Assembly: GCF_018326305.1 (NCBI RefSeq)
Contig: NZ_AP023415.1
Location: forward strand, 1,178,001 to 1,242,000
From: Vescimonas fastidiosa
GTDB lineage: Bacteria > Bacillota > Clostridia > Oscillospirales > Oscillospiraceae
DNA: 64,000 bases
Reading direction: 5' to 3'
A program made the translations under genes and the position numbers. How positions within the stretch are numbered: position 1 is the first letter of the stretch; the number at the start of each line of letters is the position of its first letter. The notes under the pieces are model-generated. The model was not told where the DNA came from. It made no database searches and worked only from the letters and a program-made list of their open reading frames with translations. Shown piece after piece: positions 1 through 7,624 of the stretch.

Positions 1-924
1 TTCTCCCTTCTGCTCTCCGGCATTGCCTCCGGCGCGGAGAAGATCGTTCTGCTCCTCAGCCTGCCCTCCGATGAGGTGGGCAACCATCTGGTCAGCATGG
101 ACCAGCTGGACGAGGCCGGCGTAGATCCCTTCCGGGATGTGCTGACCCTGGAGCAGTTCCGCAGCCACTTCGGCTCCGTGATCCATCCCTTCACCGGCGT
201 TGACTATGTAGACTATTACCAGCGTATCATTCAGGAGGCCGGCGCCCAGGCGGAGATCATTTTCTCCAACCGTGTCCAGTCCATCCTCCCCTACACCGAC
301 ACCGTCATCTGCTGCGACATTCACACCCGCCAGCGCTCCAAGCGCCTGCTGAAGGCCGCCGGCGCTAAGTGCGTCCTGGGCCTGGATGACCTGCTGACCT
401 CCTCCGTGGACGGCAGCGGCTATAACCCCCAGTACGGCCTCCTGGGCTCCAACAAAGCCGATGACGGCCGCGTGAAGCTCTTCCCCCGGGACACCATGGC
501 CGTGGCGGAGGCCCTGGGTCAGGCTCTGTCCCAGCGCACCGGCAAGCATATCGAGGCCATGATCTACGGTGACGGCGCCTTCAAGGACCCCGTCGGAAAG
601 ATCTGGGAGCTGGCGGACCCCGTTGTCGCCCCCGGCTATACCAGCGGTTTGGTGGGCACCCCCAATGAGCTGAAGCTGAAGTACCTGGCCGACAAGGACT
701 TTGCCGACCTCAGCGGCGAGGCCCTGCAGCAGGCCATTTCCGAGAAGATTCGCCAGAAGGACGCCTCGGTCTCCCTGGTAGGCAACATGGTCTCCGAGGG
801 CACCACCCCCCGCAACCTGACGGACCTCATCGGCTCCCTCTGTGACCTGACCTCCGGCAGCGGCGACAAGGGTACTCCCATCGTCTACATCCAGGGCTAT
901 TTCGATAACTACACCACCGACTAA
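1..924 (+). CDS. Coenzyme F420-0:L-glutamate ligase-like protein (5' end outside window)
   Basis: The frame is open from base 1, so the gene begins upstream; 307 residues are visible. The GTG at 76 is internal, since the frame continues before it without a stop. The C-terminal half carries YGDGAFKDPVGKIWELADP followed by GTPNELKLKYLAD, which I associate with the CofE-like (F420-0:gamma-glutamyl ligase) family that many Clostridia encode without a known F420 pathway. In such organisms the real substrate is unknown; amide-bond formation with glutamate is a family-level inference only. A strong terminator follows 46 bases after the stop, so it is the last gene of its transcript. The family call is from memory of conserved segments and is moderate. 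Confidence 0.6.
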   Translation, partial: FSLLLSGIASGAEKIVLLLSLPSDEVGNHLVSMDQLDEAGVDPFRDVLTLEQFRSHFGSVIHPFTGVDYVDYYQRIIQEAGAQAEIIFSNRVQSILPYTDTVICCDIHTRQRSKRLLKAAGAKCVLGLDDLLTSSVDGSGYNPQYGLLGSNKADDGRVKLFPRDTMAVAEALGQALSQRTGKHIEAMIYGDGAFKDPVGKIWELADPVVAPGYTSGLVGTPNELKLKYLADKDFADLSGEALQQAISEKIRQKDASVSLVGNMVSEGTTPRNLTDLIGSLCDLTSGSGDKGTPIVYIQGYFDNYTTD

Positions 925-970
925 TTCCCTTACCATTTCTTTTCTCTCTTTTTCCTTTTTCCCCTTTTCA

Positions 971-1010
971 GCCGCGCAGGTTTGCCCCCTGCGCGGCCCC
1001 TTTTTTCTTT
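971..1010 (+). terminator. Rho-independent terminator after the ligase-like gene
   Basis: Perfect 10-bp stem (971-980 with 988-997, GCCGCGCAGG arm), 7-base loop, then a run of T. Confidence 0.9.
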
Positions 1011-1046
1011 CCCCTGTGCTATATAAGCCGGCCCCGGCAGCGTATC

Positions 1047-1092
1047 AAAAAGCCGAACTCCTCGGGTCTTACCCCGCCGGAGTCCGGCTAAT
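1047..1092 (-). terminator. Terminator of the histidine kinase gene
   Basis: Read on the minus strand, arms at 1079-1090 and 1050-1061 (AGCCGGACTCC with GGAGTTCGGCT) are followed by TTTTTGAT. It lies 8 to 50 bases beyond the kinase stop. Confidence 0.75.
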
Positions 1093-1099
1093 TTTCTTT

Positions 1100-2089
1100 T
1101 TATCCCTCCTGCCTCAGGTGCAGGGTAAAGGTCGTCCCCTGCCCGGGTCTGCTGTCCACGGTAATGGGAATGTGCAGCAGCGCCGCCGCCTTTCCCGCCA
1201 GATACAGCCCCAGTCCGCTGGAGGTCCGCTCCAGACGCCCGTTCTCCCCGGTGTACCCCTTCTCAAAGATCCGCGGCAGGTCCTCCGGGGCGATGCCGAT
1301 GCCCGTGTCCGAAATGCGCAGGCAGTCCCCCTCCAGCCGGATGGTAATGTATCCCTCCGGGGTGTACTTGATGGCGTTGGAGAGCAGCTGCTCCAAAATA
1401 CACACAAACCACTTCCGGTCCGTCACCACCGTCCGCTCCGTGGGCTCATAGTGAAGGCTCAGCTTTCGCAGTACAAACTGCGGCCCATACCGCCGCACGG
1501 CCTCCCTTATCAGCTCATCCAGGTCGCACCGGGTAATGACCAGATCGTTCTCGCCCCCGTCCAGCCGCAGGTACTGCAGCACCATGTCCACATACTGCTC
1601 CATGCGGAATAGCTCCGCCCCCATGGCCCGATGCTCCGGGCTCTCCGCCCCCAGATACAGCTTCATCACCGCCATAGGCGTCTTGATCTGATGCACCCAG
1701 GTGGTGTAGTAGTCCAGCATGTCCTGCCGCTGCGCCTCCTGGGCGGCGGTCTCCTGCCGGAGCTGCCTTCCCAGACTGCGGATCATGTCGCCGTAGTCCG
1801 CCTGCTCCAAGGTCCTTTCCTCAGGCAGACTATTCCACTCGGTCAAAATGGCCTCCCGCAGCCGCAGCCGCTCCCGGGCCGCCTGCATTTCCCTGCGCAG
1901 GTCCAGTCCCAGCAGTAAAAGCCCCAAAGCCAGCGTCAGCACCCCGGCATACAGCAGCGGCTCCCACATAATGCGGTACAGGTAAAACACCACCCATTCC
2001 GTCAAAACCGTCAGCACCCACAGCAAAATCGCCACCCGGTTTTTGCGCAGGCAGTCCCCCAGGACCGCCCCCCTGCGTCCCTTTTTCAT
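1100..2089 (-). CDS. Intramembrane-sensing histidine kinase, BceS type
   Basis: 329-residue sensor kinase. Two membrane helices (about residues 20-38 and 44-62) are joined by only a few outside residues, with no extracellular sensor domain; this is the signature of BceS-like kinases, which take their signal from the partner ABC transporter. The H box holds His133 (WVHQIKTPMA), the N box LLSNAIKYTPEG, the G boxes DTGIGIAPEDL and SSGLGLYLAG. The ATG at 2089 is chosen because it overlaps the stop of the response regulator gene by four bases (ATGA); a longer frame to 2218 would overlap that gene by 130 bases. It likely autophosphorylates and passes phosphate to the regulator just upstream to report cell-wall-active peptides. 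Confidence 0.85.
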   Translation of the reverse strand: MKKGRRGAVLGDCLRKNRVAILLWVLTVLTEWVVFYLYRIMWEPLLYAGVLTLALGLLLLGLDLRREMQAARERLRLREAILTEWNSLPEERTLEQADYGDMIRSLGRQLRQETAAQEAQRQDMLDYYTTWVHQIKTPMAVMKLYLGAESPEHRAMGAELFRMEQYVDMVLQYLRLDGGENDLVITRCDLDELIREAVRRYGPQFVLRKLSLHYEPTERTVVTDRKWFVCILEQLLSNAIKYTPEGYITIRLEGDCLRISDTGIGIAPEDLPRIFEKGYTGENGRLERTSSGLGLYLAGKAAALLHIPITVDSRPGQGTTFTLHLRQEG

Positions 2090-2757
2090 AGAATGATGTA
2101 CCCCCTGCCCGGCTTCGTGAGGATCACGCCCTCCAGGCCGCCCTCCTCCAGCTTTTTCCGCAGCCTCGCCACATTTACCGTCAGGGTGTTTTCCTCCACA
2201 TAGAGGTCGCTCTGCCACAGGCGCATCATCAGCTCCTCCCGACTCACGATCTTCCCCCGGTTTTCCAGCAGCAGCTGCAAAATGCGAAATTCGTTTTTTG
2301 TCAGCTCCACCCGTCCCTTTTCCGTGTGCAGGCAGCCATCGCCCAGACTCAGGGTAGCCCCGCAGAATTCCACGGTCTGCCCTGCCCCGGCGATCTCATA
2401 GGTCCGCCGCAGCACCGCCTGCACCTTGGCCGTAAGGACCATGGGGTCCACAGGCTTGGCGATAAAGTCGTCCCCGCCCATGTTCAGGGCCATGACGATG
2501 TTCATGTTGTCCGACGCAGAGGAGAGAAACACCACCGGCACCGCCGAAATCTCCCGAATCCGGCTGCACCAATAGTACCCGTCCCGGTAAGGGAGCTTAA
2601 TGTCCATAAGCACCAGCTGCGGCTGACAGGCGGCAAATTCCCCCAAAACATCCGCAAAATCCTCCACGCACCGCACCCGGCTTCCATAGCTCTCCAGCAG
2701 CTTCTGCACCGCCAGCGCCAGGGCCCGGTCATCCTCCACCAGTAGGATCTGATACAT
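2086..2757 (-). CDS. Response regulator, OmpR/PhoB family, BceR type
   Basis: 223 residues: receiver domain with acidic pair near residues 9-10, phospho-acceptor Asp52 (LMDIKLPYRDG), a Ser switch residue (FLSSAS) and Lys in FIAKPVDP; then a winged-helix DNA-binding domain (about 125-223) ending GRGYII. It is the cognate partner of the kinase gene it overlaps. The BceAB-like transporter genes lie 650 bases upstream, separated by repeats, and have a BceR-like operator, so transporter induction on peptide stress is the likely output. Confidence 0.9.
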   Translation of the reverse strand: MYQILLVEDDRALALAVQKLLESYGSRVRCVEDFADVLGEFAACQPQLVLMDIKLPYRDGYYWCSRIREISAVPVVFLSSASDNMNIVMALNMGGDDFIAKPVDPMVLTAKVQAVLRRTYEIAGAGQTVEFCGATLSLGDGCLHTEKGRVELTKNEFRILQLLLENRGKIVSREELMMRLWQSDLYVEENTLTVNVARLRKKLEEGGLEGVILTKPGRGYIIL

Positions 2758-2820
2758 GCATTTCCTCCTCCCACGGGCATAAGCCAGCGTGTCGAAAAAA
2801 TCTTTTCGCCCCGCTGCCTA

Positions 2821-2853
2821 AGTTTTTGAAGCTTTGAAAAAGCTTCAAAAACT
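2821..2853. repeat. Perfect inverted repeat upstream of the response regulator
   Basis: AGTTTTTGAAGCTT (2821-2834) and its exact complement (2840-2853) with a 5-base loop, 64 bases before the regulator start. It could be a terminator for readthrough from the transporter genes or a regulatory hairpin in the leader; no clear T-run follows on the minus strand. Bases 2866-2945 beside it match a dispersed repeat also found at 22811-22881. Confidence 0.6.
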
Positions 2854-2988
2854 ACTGATTTCAATGGTAAGGGACACCCTTCTTGGGTTTCCCTCACACA
2901 CCCTTCCTTACCGTTATCGCAAATCCTGCCACTTTATCGACAGTCTCAGGCTATCTCATAAGAGGTGGCCTTCGCCCATAATAAACCA

Positions 2989-3403
2989 TGTCATTGCGAG
3001 ACCAGTTCGCAAACTGGTCGTGGCAATCCGCATCCCCCGTCCCCTCGGCTCCCTTGCCTAAAGGGGGCTGGCACGGCGAAGCCGTGACTGGGGGAGTCTT
3101 TCCCCGTACTCCCTGCAAAAACCTGTCATTGCGAGACCAGTTCGCAAACTGGTCGTGGCAATCCGCATCTCCCGCCCCCTCGGCCCCCTTGCCTAAAGGG
3201 GGCTGGCACGGCGAAGCCGTGACTGGGGGATTCCTCCCCGCACCGCACCTTCTTGTAGCGCTTTCGTAGGGGCGACCCTCGCGGTCGCCCGCCCCACAGA
3301 CTTCTTGCAAACCACCCGTAGGGGCCGATGCCTACATCGGCCCGCCGTACTGCACCATCAATAATGCTTCCGTAGCGGCGGACGCCTCTGTCCGCCCCCT
3401 ACG
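2989..3403. repeat. Cluster of palindromic repeats: two family A copies and three family B copies
   Basis: Family A copies at 2989-3098 and 3124-3233 each hold a hairpin around GACCAGTTCGCAAACTGGTC flanked by CATTGCGA and GTGGCAATC, then a G/C-rich hairpin ending in ACGGCGAAGCCGT. Family B copies at 3266-3295, 3318-3346 and 3372-3403 begin GTAGGGGC (or GTAGCGGC) and differ in arm sequence: GCGACC/GGTCGC, GCCGATG/CATCGGC, GCGGAC/GTCCGC. No gene is credible in the 648-base gap 2758-3405. Confidence 0.9.
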
Positions 3404-3405
3404 CC

Positions 3406-5478
3406 TTACCGCACGATTTTATAATAGGTCCGGGCCGTGGCCATATAGATCAGCGTGTACACCGCCGCAAATACCCCGAAGGTGACAAGCGAGCAGACCA
3501 CAAACAAGCTCGTGCTGGACAAAAGCAAAATGTGCAGCACCTTCTCCAAAATGGGAAATGCAAAGGCCAAATGCATCCCCGCCACCACCAGCGGCAGGAA
3601 AAATACCAGCAGCACCTGGCTGTTGATGGTGCTTTTCACCTCCCGGCGGCTCATGCCCACCTTCTGCATGATCTGGAACCGGGCCCGATCCTCGTAACCC
3701 TCGGAGATCTGCTTGTAATACACGATCAGCACCGTGGCAAACAGGCACACCAGCCCCAGGATAATGCCCAAAAACAGCAGTGCCCCGCACATGGCCGTCA
3801 CGGACTCCCGGGCGCCCCACACGGTGTTGCCTGTGATGATCAGGCTTTCACCCGGCTCCTGCTGCTGGGGAAAGGCCGCCTCCTTCAGGTACGCCTTCAC
3901 ATCCCGCTCCAGCTTTTCTCCTACATCACCGTTGGCTCCCCGGCCCGCAAAGCTCGCCGCGATACGCCGGGTATAGTCCGAGGCCGCGTTCCCGTAGACC
4001 TGCTTTTGCTGGTCATATAGGTGCGCCAGCACACTCTCGTCTGCTACCACCACGCCGTAGCAGTTGGTGGACAACTCCTCCATGCCGGACCGAATGGGGA
4101 ACTCGGGCAGCACGGTTTTCACCTGATAGCTGTCCCCCTCTATGGTGATCTCCGTCCGGTCAAGGCCCCTCTGGCGGATGTCCATGGGACACACGGCGAT
4201 TTCATCCTCAGCCAGGTTCAGCTCCTCCCCGCCCAGGCTGCGGTACATCTCCTGGGTGATATAGGTCATCACGCTGAGTCCCTTGAGACTGTCGGCGGCG
4301 TTGCCGTCCGCCTGCCGGCAGTACAGGACGCCGTTTTCATTCTTATAGGAGACCGTCAGATACTCCTGGAAGTCCATCTCCTTTATGGTCAGGCCGTTTT
4401 TTCCCGCCCCCTGCTCTACGGCCCGGAGCAGGGTCTCCCGGGGCATATCCTCCGAGTGCAGCAACACGCCCTCATCGCTCCACTGCATATACCGTGCGGA
4501 GAGATAATAATCCTGGGGATAGTTCCGCTTCACCGTCTCCTCCGCCCCGGCATACAGGCTCACAGTGGTGGAGATCATCACCAGCACCCCTGTGGCCAGA
4601 ATTGCGATGGAGGCCAGGCCCACGGCGTTCTGCTTCATGCGGTAGAGAAGACCCGATACGGCAGGCATGTGTTTTTTATTATAATAGAACCTTCTATTCT
4701 TTTTCAAGGCCTTCAGCACAAAAATACTTCCGGCCACGAACAAAAAGTAGGTTCCGATGATCACCAGTATCACCGCCACGAAGAACAGGACAATGGCCTT
4801 CAGAGGATTCTGGGTAGTAAGGGAAATGTAATAGCCCCCACCCAGGGCCAGCAGGCCCAGCACCAGCAGCGGCCACTTGACCTTGGGTTCCCGCTCGCCC
4901 ACATTGGCAGAGGAGAGCATCTCCACAGGCTTGAGGCGGGCGATGGTCACGCAGTTGACGCCGTAGGCCACCACATCCAGCACCAGGAAAAAGGCTCCGG
5001 ACAGGGCCAGGCTCCTGGCATTTATAAAGTAAAAGCCCAAAACGATCTCCGCGTTCAGCAGCTGGCAGATAAGCAGAGAGCAGAGCTTGTAAAACAGCGT
5101 CCCCAGCGCAAGTCCCAGCACCACGGATGCCAGGCTGCTAAGGGCTGTTTCGTGGAAAAGCACCCGGCAGATGTGCCGCTTTTCCAGGCCCAAAATATTA
5201 TAAACGCCAAACTCACGCTTGCGCTGCTTCATGAGAAAGCTGTTGATATAAAACAGCAGAATTACCGACAGCAGCATCATCACCGCCACGCCGATGGACA
5301 TGAACACCTCGATGTATTGTCCGCCCCGGAGCTGCAGGATGCGTTCGTCGGTCCGGAGGGTGAACACAATGTAAAACACGCATAAAAGCCCTGCCTCAGA
5401 CAGAATACGCGGGAGGAAAAACCGGCGGTTCTTGCTGATGTTGCTCCGGGCCAGCTTCAGAAAAAATCCCCTTTTCAT
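3406..5478 (-). CDS. ABC transporter permease, BceB type (FtsX-like)
   Basis: 690-residue membrane protein beginning with FLKLARSNISKNRRFFLPR, typical of BceB-like permeases of antimicrobial-peptide resistance transporters. Ten membrane segments can be counted, in groups one, three, two, one and three; between the seventh and eighth (about residues 310-530) is a large hydrophilic domain, the extracellular domain that defines BceB and recognises the peptide or lipid II complex. Its start overlaps the ATPase stop by four bases (ATGA), so the pair is translationally coupled. With the kinase and regulator below it completes a BceABRS-type module. Substrate (bacitracin, nisin, mersacidin or others) cannot be read from sequence. 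Confidence 0.85.
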   Translation of the reverse strand: MKRGFFLKLARSNISKNRRFFLPRILSEAGLLCVFYIVFTLRTDERILQLRGGQYIEVFMSIGVAVMMLLSVILLFYINSFLMKQRKREFGVYNILGLEKRHICRVLFHETALSSLASVVLGLALGTLFYKLCSLLICQLLNAEIVLGFYFINARSLALSGAFFLVLDVVAYGVNCVTIARLKPVEMLSSANVGEREPKVKWPLLVLGLLALGGGYYISLTTQNPLKAIVLFFVAVILVIIGTYFLFVAGSIFVLKALKKNRRFYYNKKHMPAVSGLLYRMKQNAVGLASIAILATGVLVMISTTVSLYAGAEETVKRNYPQDYYLSARYMQWSDEGVLLHSEDMPRETLLRAVEQGAGKNGLTIKEMDFQEYLTVSYKNENGVLYCRQADGNAADSLKGLSVMTYITQEMYRSLGGEELNLAEDEIAVCPMDIRQRGLDRTEITIEGDSYQVKTVLPEFPIRSGMEELSTNCYGVVVADESVLAHLYDQQKQVYGNAASDYTRRIAASFAGRGANGDVGEKLERDVKAYLKEAAFPQQQEPGESLIITGNTVWGARESVTAMCGALLFLGIILGLVCLFATVLIVYYKQISEGYEDRARFQIMQKVGMSRREVKSTINSQVLLVFFLPLVVAGMHLAFAFPILEKVLHILLLSSTSLFVVCSLVTFGVFAAVYTLIYMATARTYYKIVR

Positions 5479-6239
5479 TCAGCGTCCCTCCCTGTGCGGA
5501 GCATGGTCAGGGTGTCGCTGATCTTTTTATAGAGCTGCTGGTCACTGCACTCACCCCGGTAAATTTGGTGGAACACCACACCGTCCCGGATGAACAGCAC
5601 CCGCCCGGCATGGGAGGCGGCGTCCACGGAGTGGGTGACCATGAGGATGGTCTGGCCCTGGCCGTTGACCTTTTCAAACATCCGCAAAAGGTCCGCCGAG
5701 GACGCGGAATCCAAGGCCCCGGTGGGCTCGTCCGCCAAGAGTAGCTTGGGGCCGGCGATCATGGCCCGGGCCACGGCGGCGCGCTGCTTCTGGCCGCCGG
5801 ATACCTCATAGGGGAACTTGTGCAGGATGTCCTCAATGCCCAGAGACCGGGCCAGGGGCAGCAGGGTCTGCTGCATCTGCTGCACACCTTTTCCCGCCAA
5901 AACCAAGGGCAGGAGGATATTGTCCTCAATGGAAAAAGTATCCAGCAGGTTAAACTCCTGGAATACAAAGCCCAGGTTGTCCCGGCGGAAGGCGGCCAGG
6001 TCCCCCTCGGGGATGGTCTCCAGGTTTTTCCCCGACAAAAGCACCTCTCCGGCCGTGGGCCTGTCCAGGGCCGCCAGGATATTCAGCAGGGTGGTTTTGC
6101 CGGAGCCGGACTCGCCCATGATGGCCACATACTCCCCCTCCTGCACAGAAAAGGTCACGCCCTTCAGGGCCTGGACCCGGTTGCCGCCAAAGCGGGAGGT
6201 ATAGGTTTTTTTCACTTCATTAACCTTTAAAATTTCCAT
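5475..6239 (-). CDS. ABC transporter ATP-binding protein, BceA type
   Basis: 254 residues with Walker A GESGSGKTT (42-50), Q-loop FVFQEFNLLD, signature SGGQ (147-150), Walker B LLLADE (166-171) and switch His in VTHS. The length and the motif order are those of the MacB/LolD/BceA class. First gene of the transporter pair; RBS GGAGG sits 7 bases before the ATG. It powers the BceB-like permease and, in known modules, its activity sets the kinase signal. A BceR-like operator lies 82 bases upstream. Confidence 0.9.
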   Translation of the reverse strand: MEILKVNEVKKTYTSRFGGNRVQALKGVTFSVQEGEYVAIMGESGSGKTTLLNILAALDRPTAGEVLLSGKNLETIPEGDLAAFRRDNLGFVFQEFNLLDTFSIEDNILLPLVLAGKGVQQMQQTLLPLARSLGIEDILHKFPYEVSGGQKQRAAVARAMIAGPKLLLADEPTGALDSASSADLLRMFEKVNGQGQTILMVTHSVDAASHAGRVLFIRDGVVFHQIYRGECSDQQLYKKISDTLTMLRTGRDAE

Positions 6240-6270
6240 ATTAAACCTCCGAAATCTGATTTACAGGCTT

Positions 6271-6334
6271 ATTTTACGGCAAACCGGGCCGCTCCGCCAT
6301 CGCTTCGGGTGACAGGGCTGTGACAGTTTTGTAA
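6271..6334 (-). promoter_or_regulatory. Predicted BceR-type operator and promoter of the transporter genes
   Basis: TGACA-GTTT-TGTAA at 6321-6334 matches the TNACA-N4-TGTAA inverted repeat described for BceR-like regulators. On the minus strand it is followed by a TAAAAT -10 box (6271-6276) with only a poor -35, as expected for an activator-dependent promoter. The transporter ATG is at 6239. Confidence 0.6.
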
Positions 6335-6355
6335 GGGGGGGGAGCATCGGTGCCA

Positions 6356-6413
6356 TTTGGTGCAGTTTGGTGCAGCTGCGGTGACGGATTTGGGACGGAA
6401 GCGGTGACGGATT
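6356..6413. repeat. Short direct repeats between the SARP gene and the transporter genes
   Basis: TTTGGTGCAG occurs twice in tandem (6356-6365, 6366-6375), then GCGGTGACGGATT twice (6378-6390, 6401-6413). SARP regulators bind short direct repeats, so this could be an operator, but it lies downstream of the SARP gene; it may also be chance or remnant sequence. The rest of 6240-6514 holds no gene. Confidence 0.5.
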
Positions 6414-6514
6414 CGGTGTCGAAGCAGCCCCGGCCCGTCCTGTTTTGCACCCGGCCATAAAGTGCCGCTCCCCGGCCTGCGCAGTGCGGGTCGGGGAGCA
6501 GAGGAGCGCGGGGC

Positions 6515-7624
6515 TTACAGCAGCACAAGGCTGCTCCCGCATTTCATTTGAAGGACGGCGGCTACATCCCGGCTGAGGTCATCCAGGGGAGCGCCGTTTA
6601 CAGACTGAATTTCCAGTTTTTGGATGGAGTCTCCCGCGCAAAGGGCGCAGATGAGATCCATGAACGCCTCGGCTATCCGCACCAGGGGCACCGGGGCGCA
6701 GAGGCACTCTCCCAGCTCGGGCCGGAAATACGCCAGGTCGGAAAGCTGCTGCGCCGTCAGGTAATCGGCCCAGTTGACCTGGCCGCACCCGTAAAGGGCC
6801 CGCAGCACCTGGGACATCCAGCCCCCGGGCAGGGACGGAACGGTGCAGACCTCCAAATGCAGCACACGGCCCCGGGGCTCCTTGCTCTCCTGCAGGTGCA
6901 GGTGCTTGCTCAGCTCCTGCAGCTTCACCGACGGCTCCACACCCACATCCCGCAGCAGACGGCTGCAAAACATCTGATAGTACTGGGCGGCCTCCCGCCG
7001 GGCGTTTCGCTGCAGCAAAATCTCCAGGCGTATCTGCACAATGTCCTCATTATAGGGGTCTATTTCCTCGCAGGCGGACAGGAGCTGCAGGCAGTCGTCA
7101 TAGAGCTTATTCTCATAGGTCAGGTGAATCAGCCGGTGATAGACCACCAGCTTTCGGTTTTCCAGATAGTACCGGCGCAGAATGATATGCTCCAGGAAGC
7201 CGTCGCAGTTGTGCAGGCTGCAATTTTCAAGAAAATCGCCCCGGAAAAGCGACAGCAGGTGCTTCAGCTCCCCTATGGAGTCCATGGTTTCGGGGTCGGC
7301 CTGCTCGATTTCCACAATGTCGCAGCGGAAGCTGAAGTGGGGATTGATCCCGACCACATCCTTGCTCACCAGCAAGAACGGCTCTCCGTCCGCCTGCACA
7401 AGGGTCTTTTTGATCTGCCAGAGGTTAAAGCGGAGATTATATTTGGCGGCATCGTCCTCGCTCTCGCCCCAGAGAAAACCGATGAGGTCGCTGCGGCGCA
7501 TTTGGCGGGAGCTGTTCATCAAAATCAGCGCCAGGATGGCGGCGGACTTGCTGCTGATCTGCCCGCTTACATCCACGCCGTCCAGCAGAAACTGCGTCTG
7601 CCCCATAAATGTAATACTTAACAT
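6515..7624 (-). CDS. SARP/BTAD-family transcriptional regulator
   Basis: 369 residues. The first ~95 form a winged helix of the OmpR type (SSKSAAILALILMNSSRQMR, then RSDLIGFLWG and NLRFNLWQIKKTL). Residues ~98-250 fit the bacterial transcriptional activator (BTAD) helical repeats, with the characteristic DIVQIRLEILLQRN and GVEPSVKLQEL. The last ~120 residues are unrecognised; there is no NB-ARC ATPase as in large SARPs. Its start overlaps the 3' end of the amidohydrolase-like gene by seven bases, so both are made from one transcript. It probably controls the neighbouring amide/peptide genes; the signal is unknown. SARPs are best known from Streptomyces, but BTAD proteins also occur in Clostridia. 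Confidence 0.75.
   Translation of the reverse strand: MLSITFMGQTQFLLDGVDVSGQISSKSAAILALILMNSSRQMRRSDLIGFLWGESEDDAAKYNLRFNLWQIKKTLVQADGEPFLLVSKDVVGINPHFSFRCDIVEIEQADPETMDSIGELKHLLSLFRGDFLENCSLHNCDGFLEHIILRRYYLENRKLVVYHRLIHLTYENKLYDDCLQLLSACEEIDPYNEDIVQIRLEILLQRNARREAAQYYQMFCSRLLRDVGVEPSVKLQELSKHLHLQESKEPRGRVLHLEVCTVPSLPGGWMSQVLRALYGCGQVNWADYLTAQQLSDLAYFRPELGECLCAPVPLVRIAEAFMDLICALCAGDSIQKLEIQSVNGAPLDDLSRDVAAVLQMKCGSSLVLL

Noticed and set aside
76-924. GTG at 76 as the true start of the first gene
   Set aside because: The frame is open and family-like from base 1 and there is no RBS before 76.
2951-3310. ORFs within repeat clusters (also 26461-26832, 44227-44541, 30072-30365)
   Set aside because: They translate palindromic repeats or the T-box leader; same peptides recur at other repeat loci.
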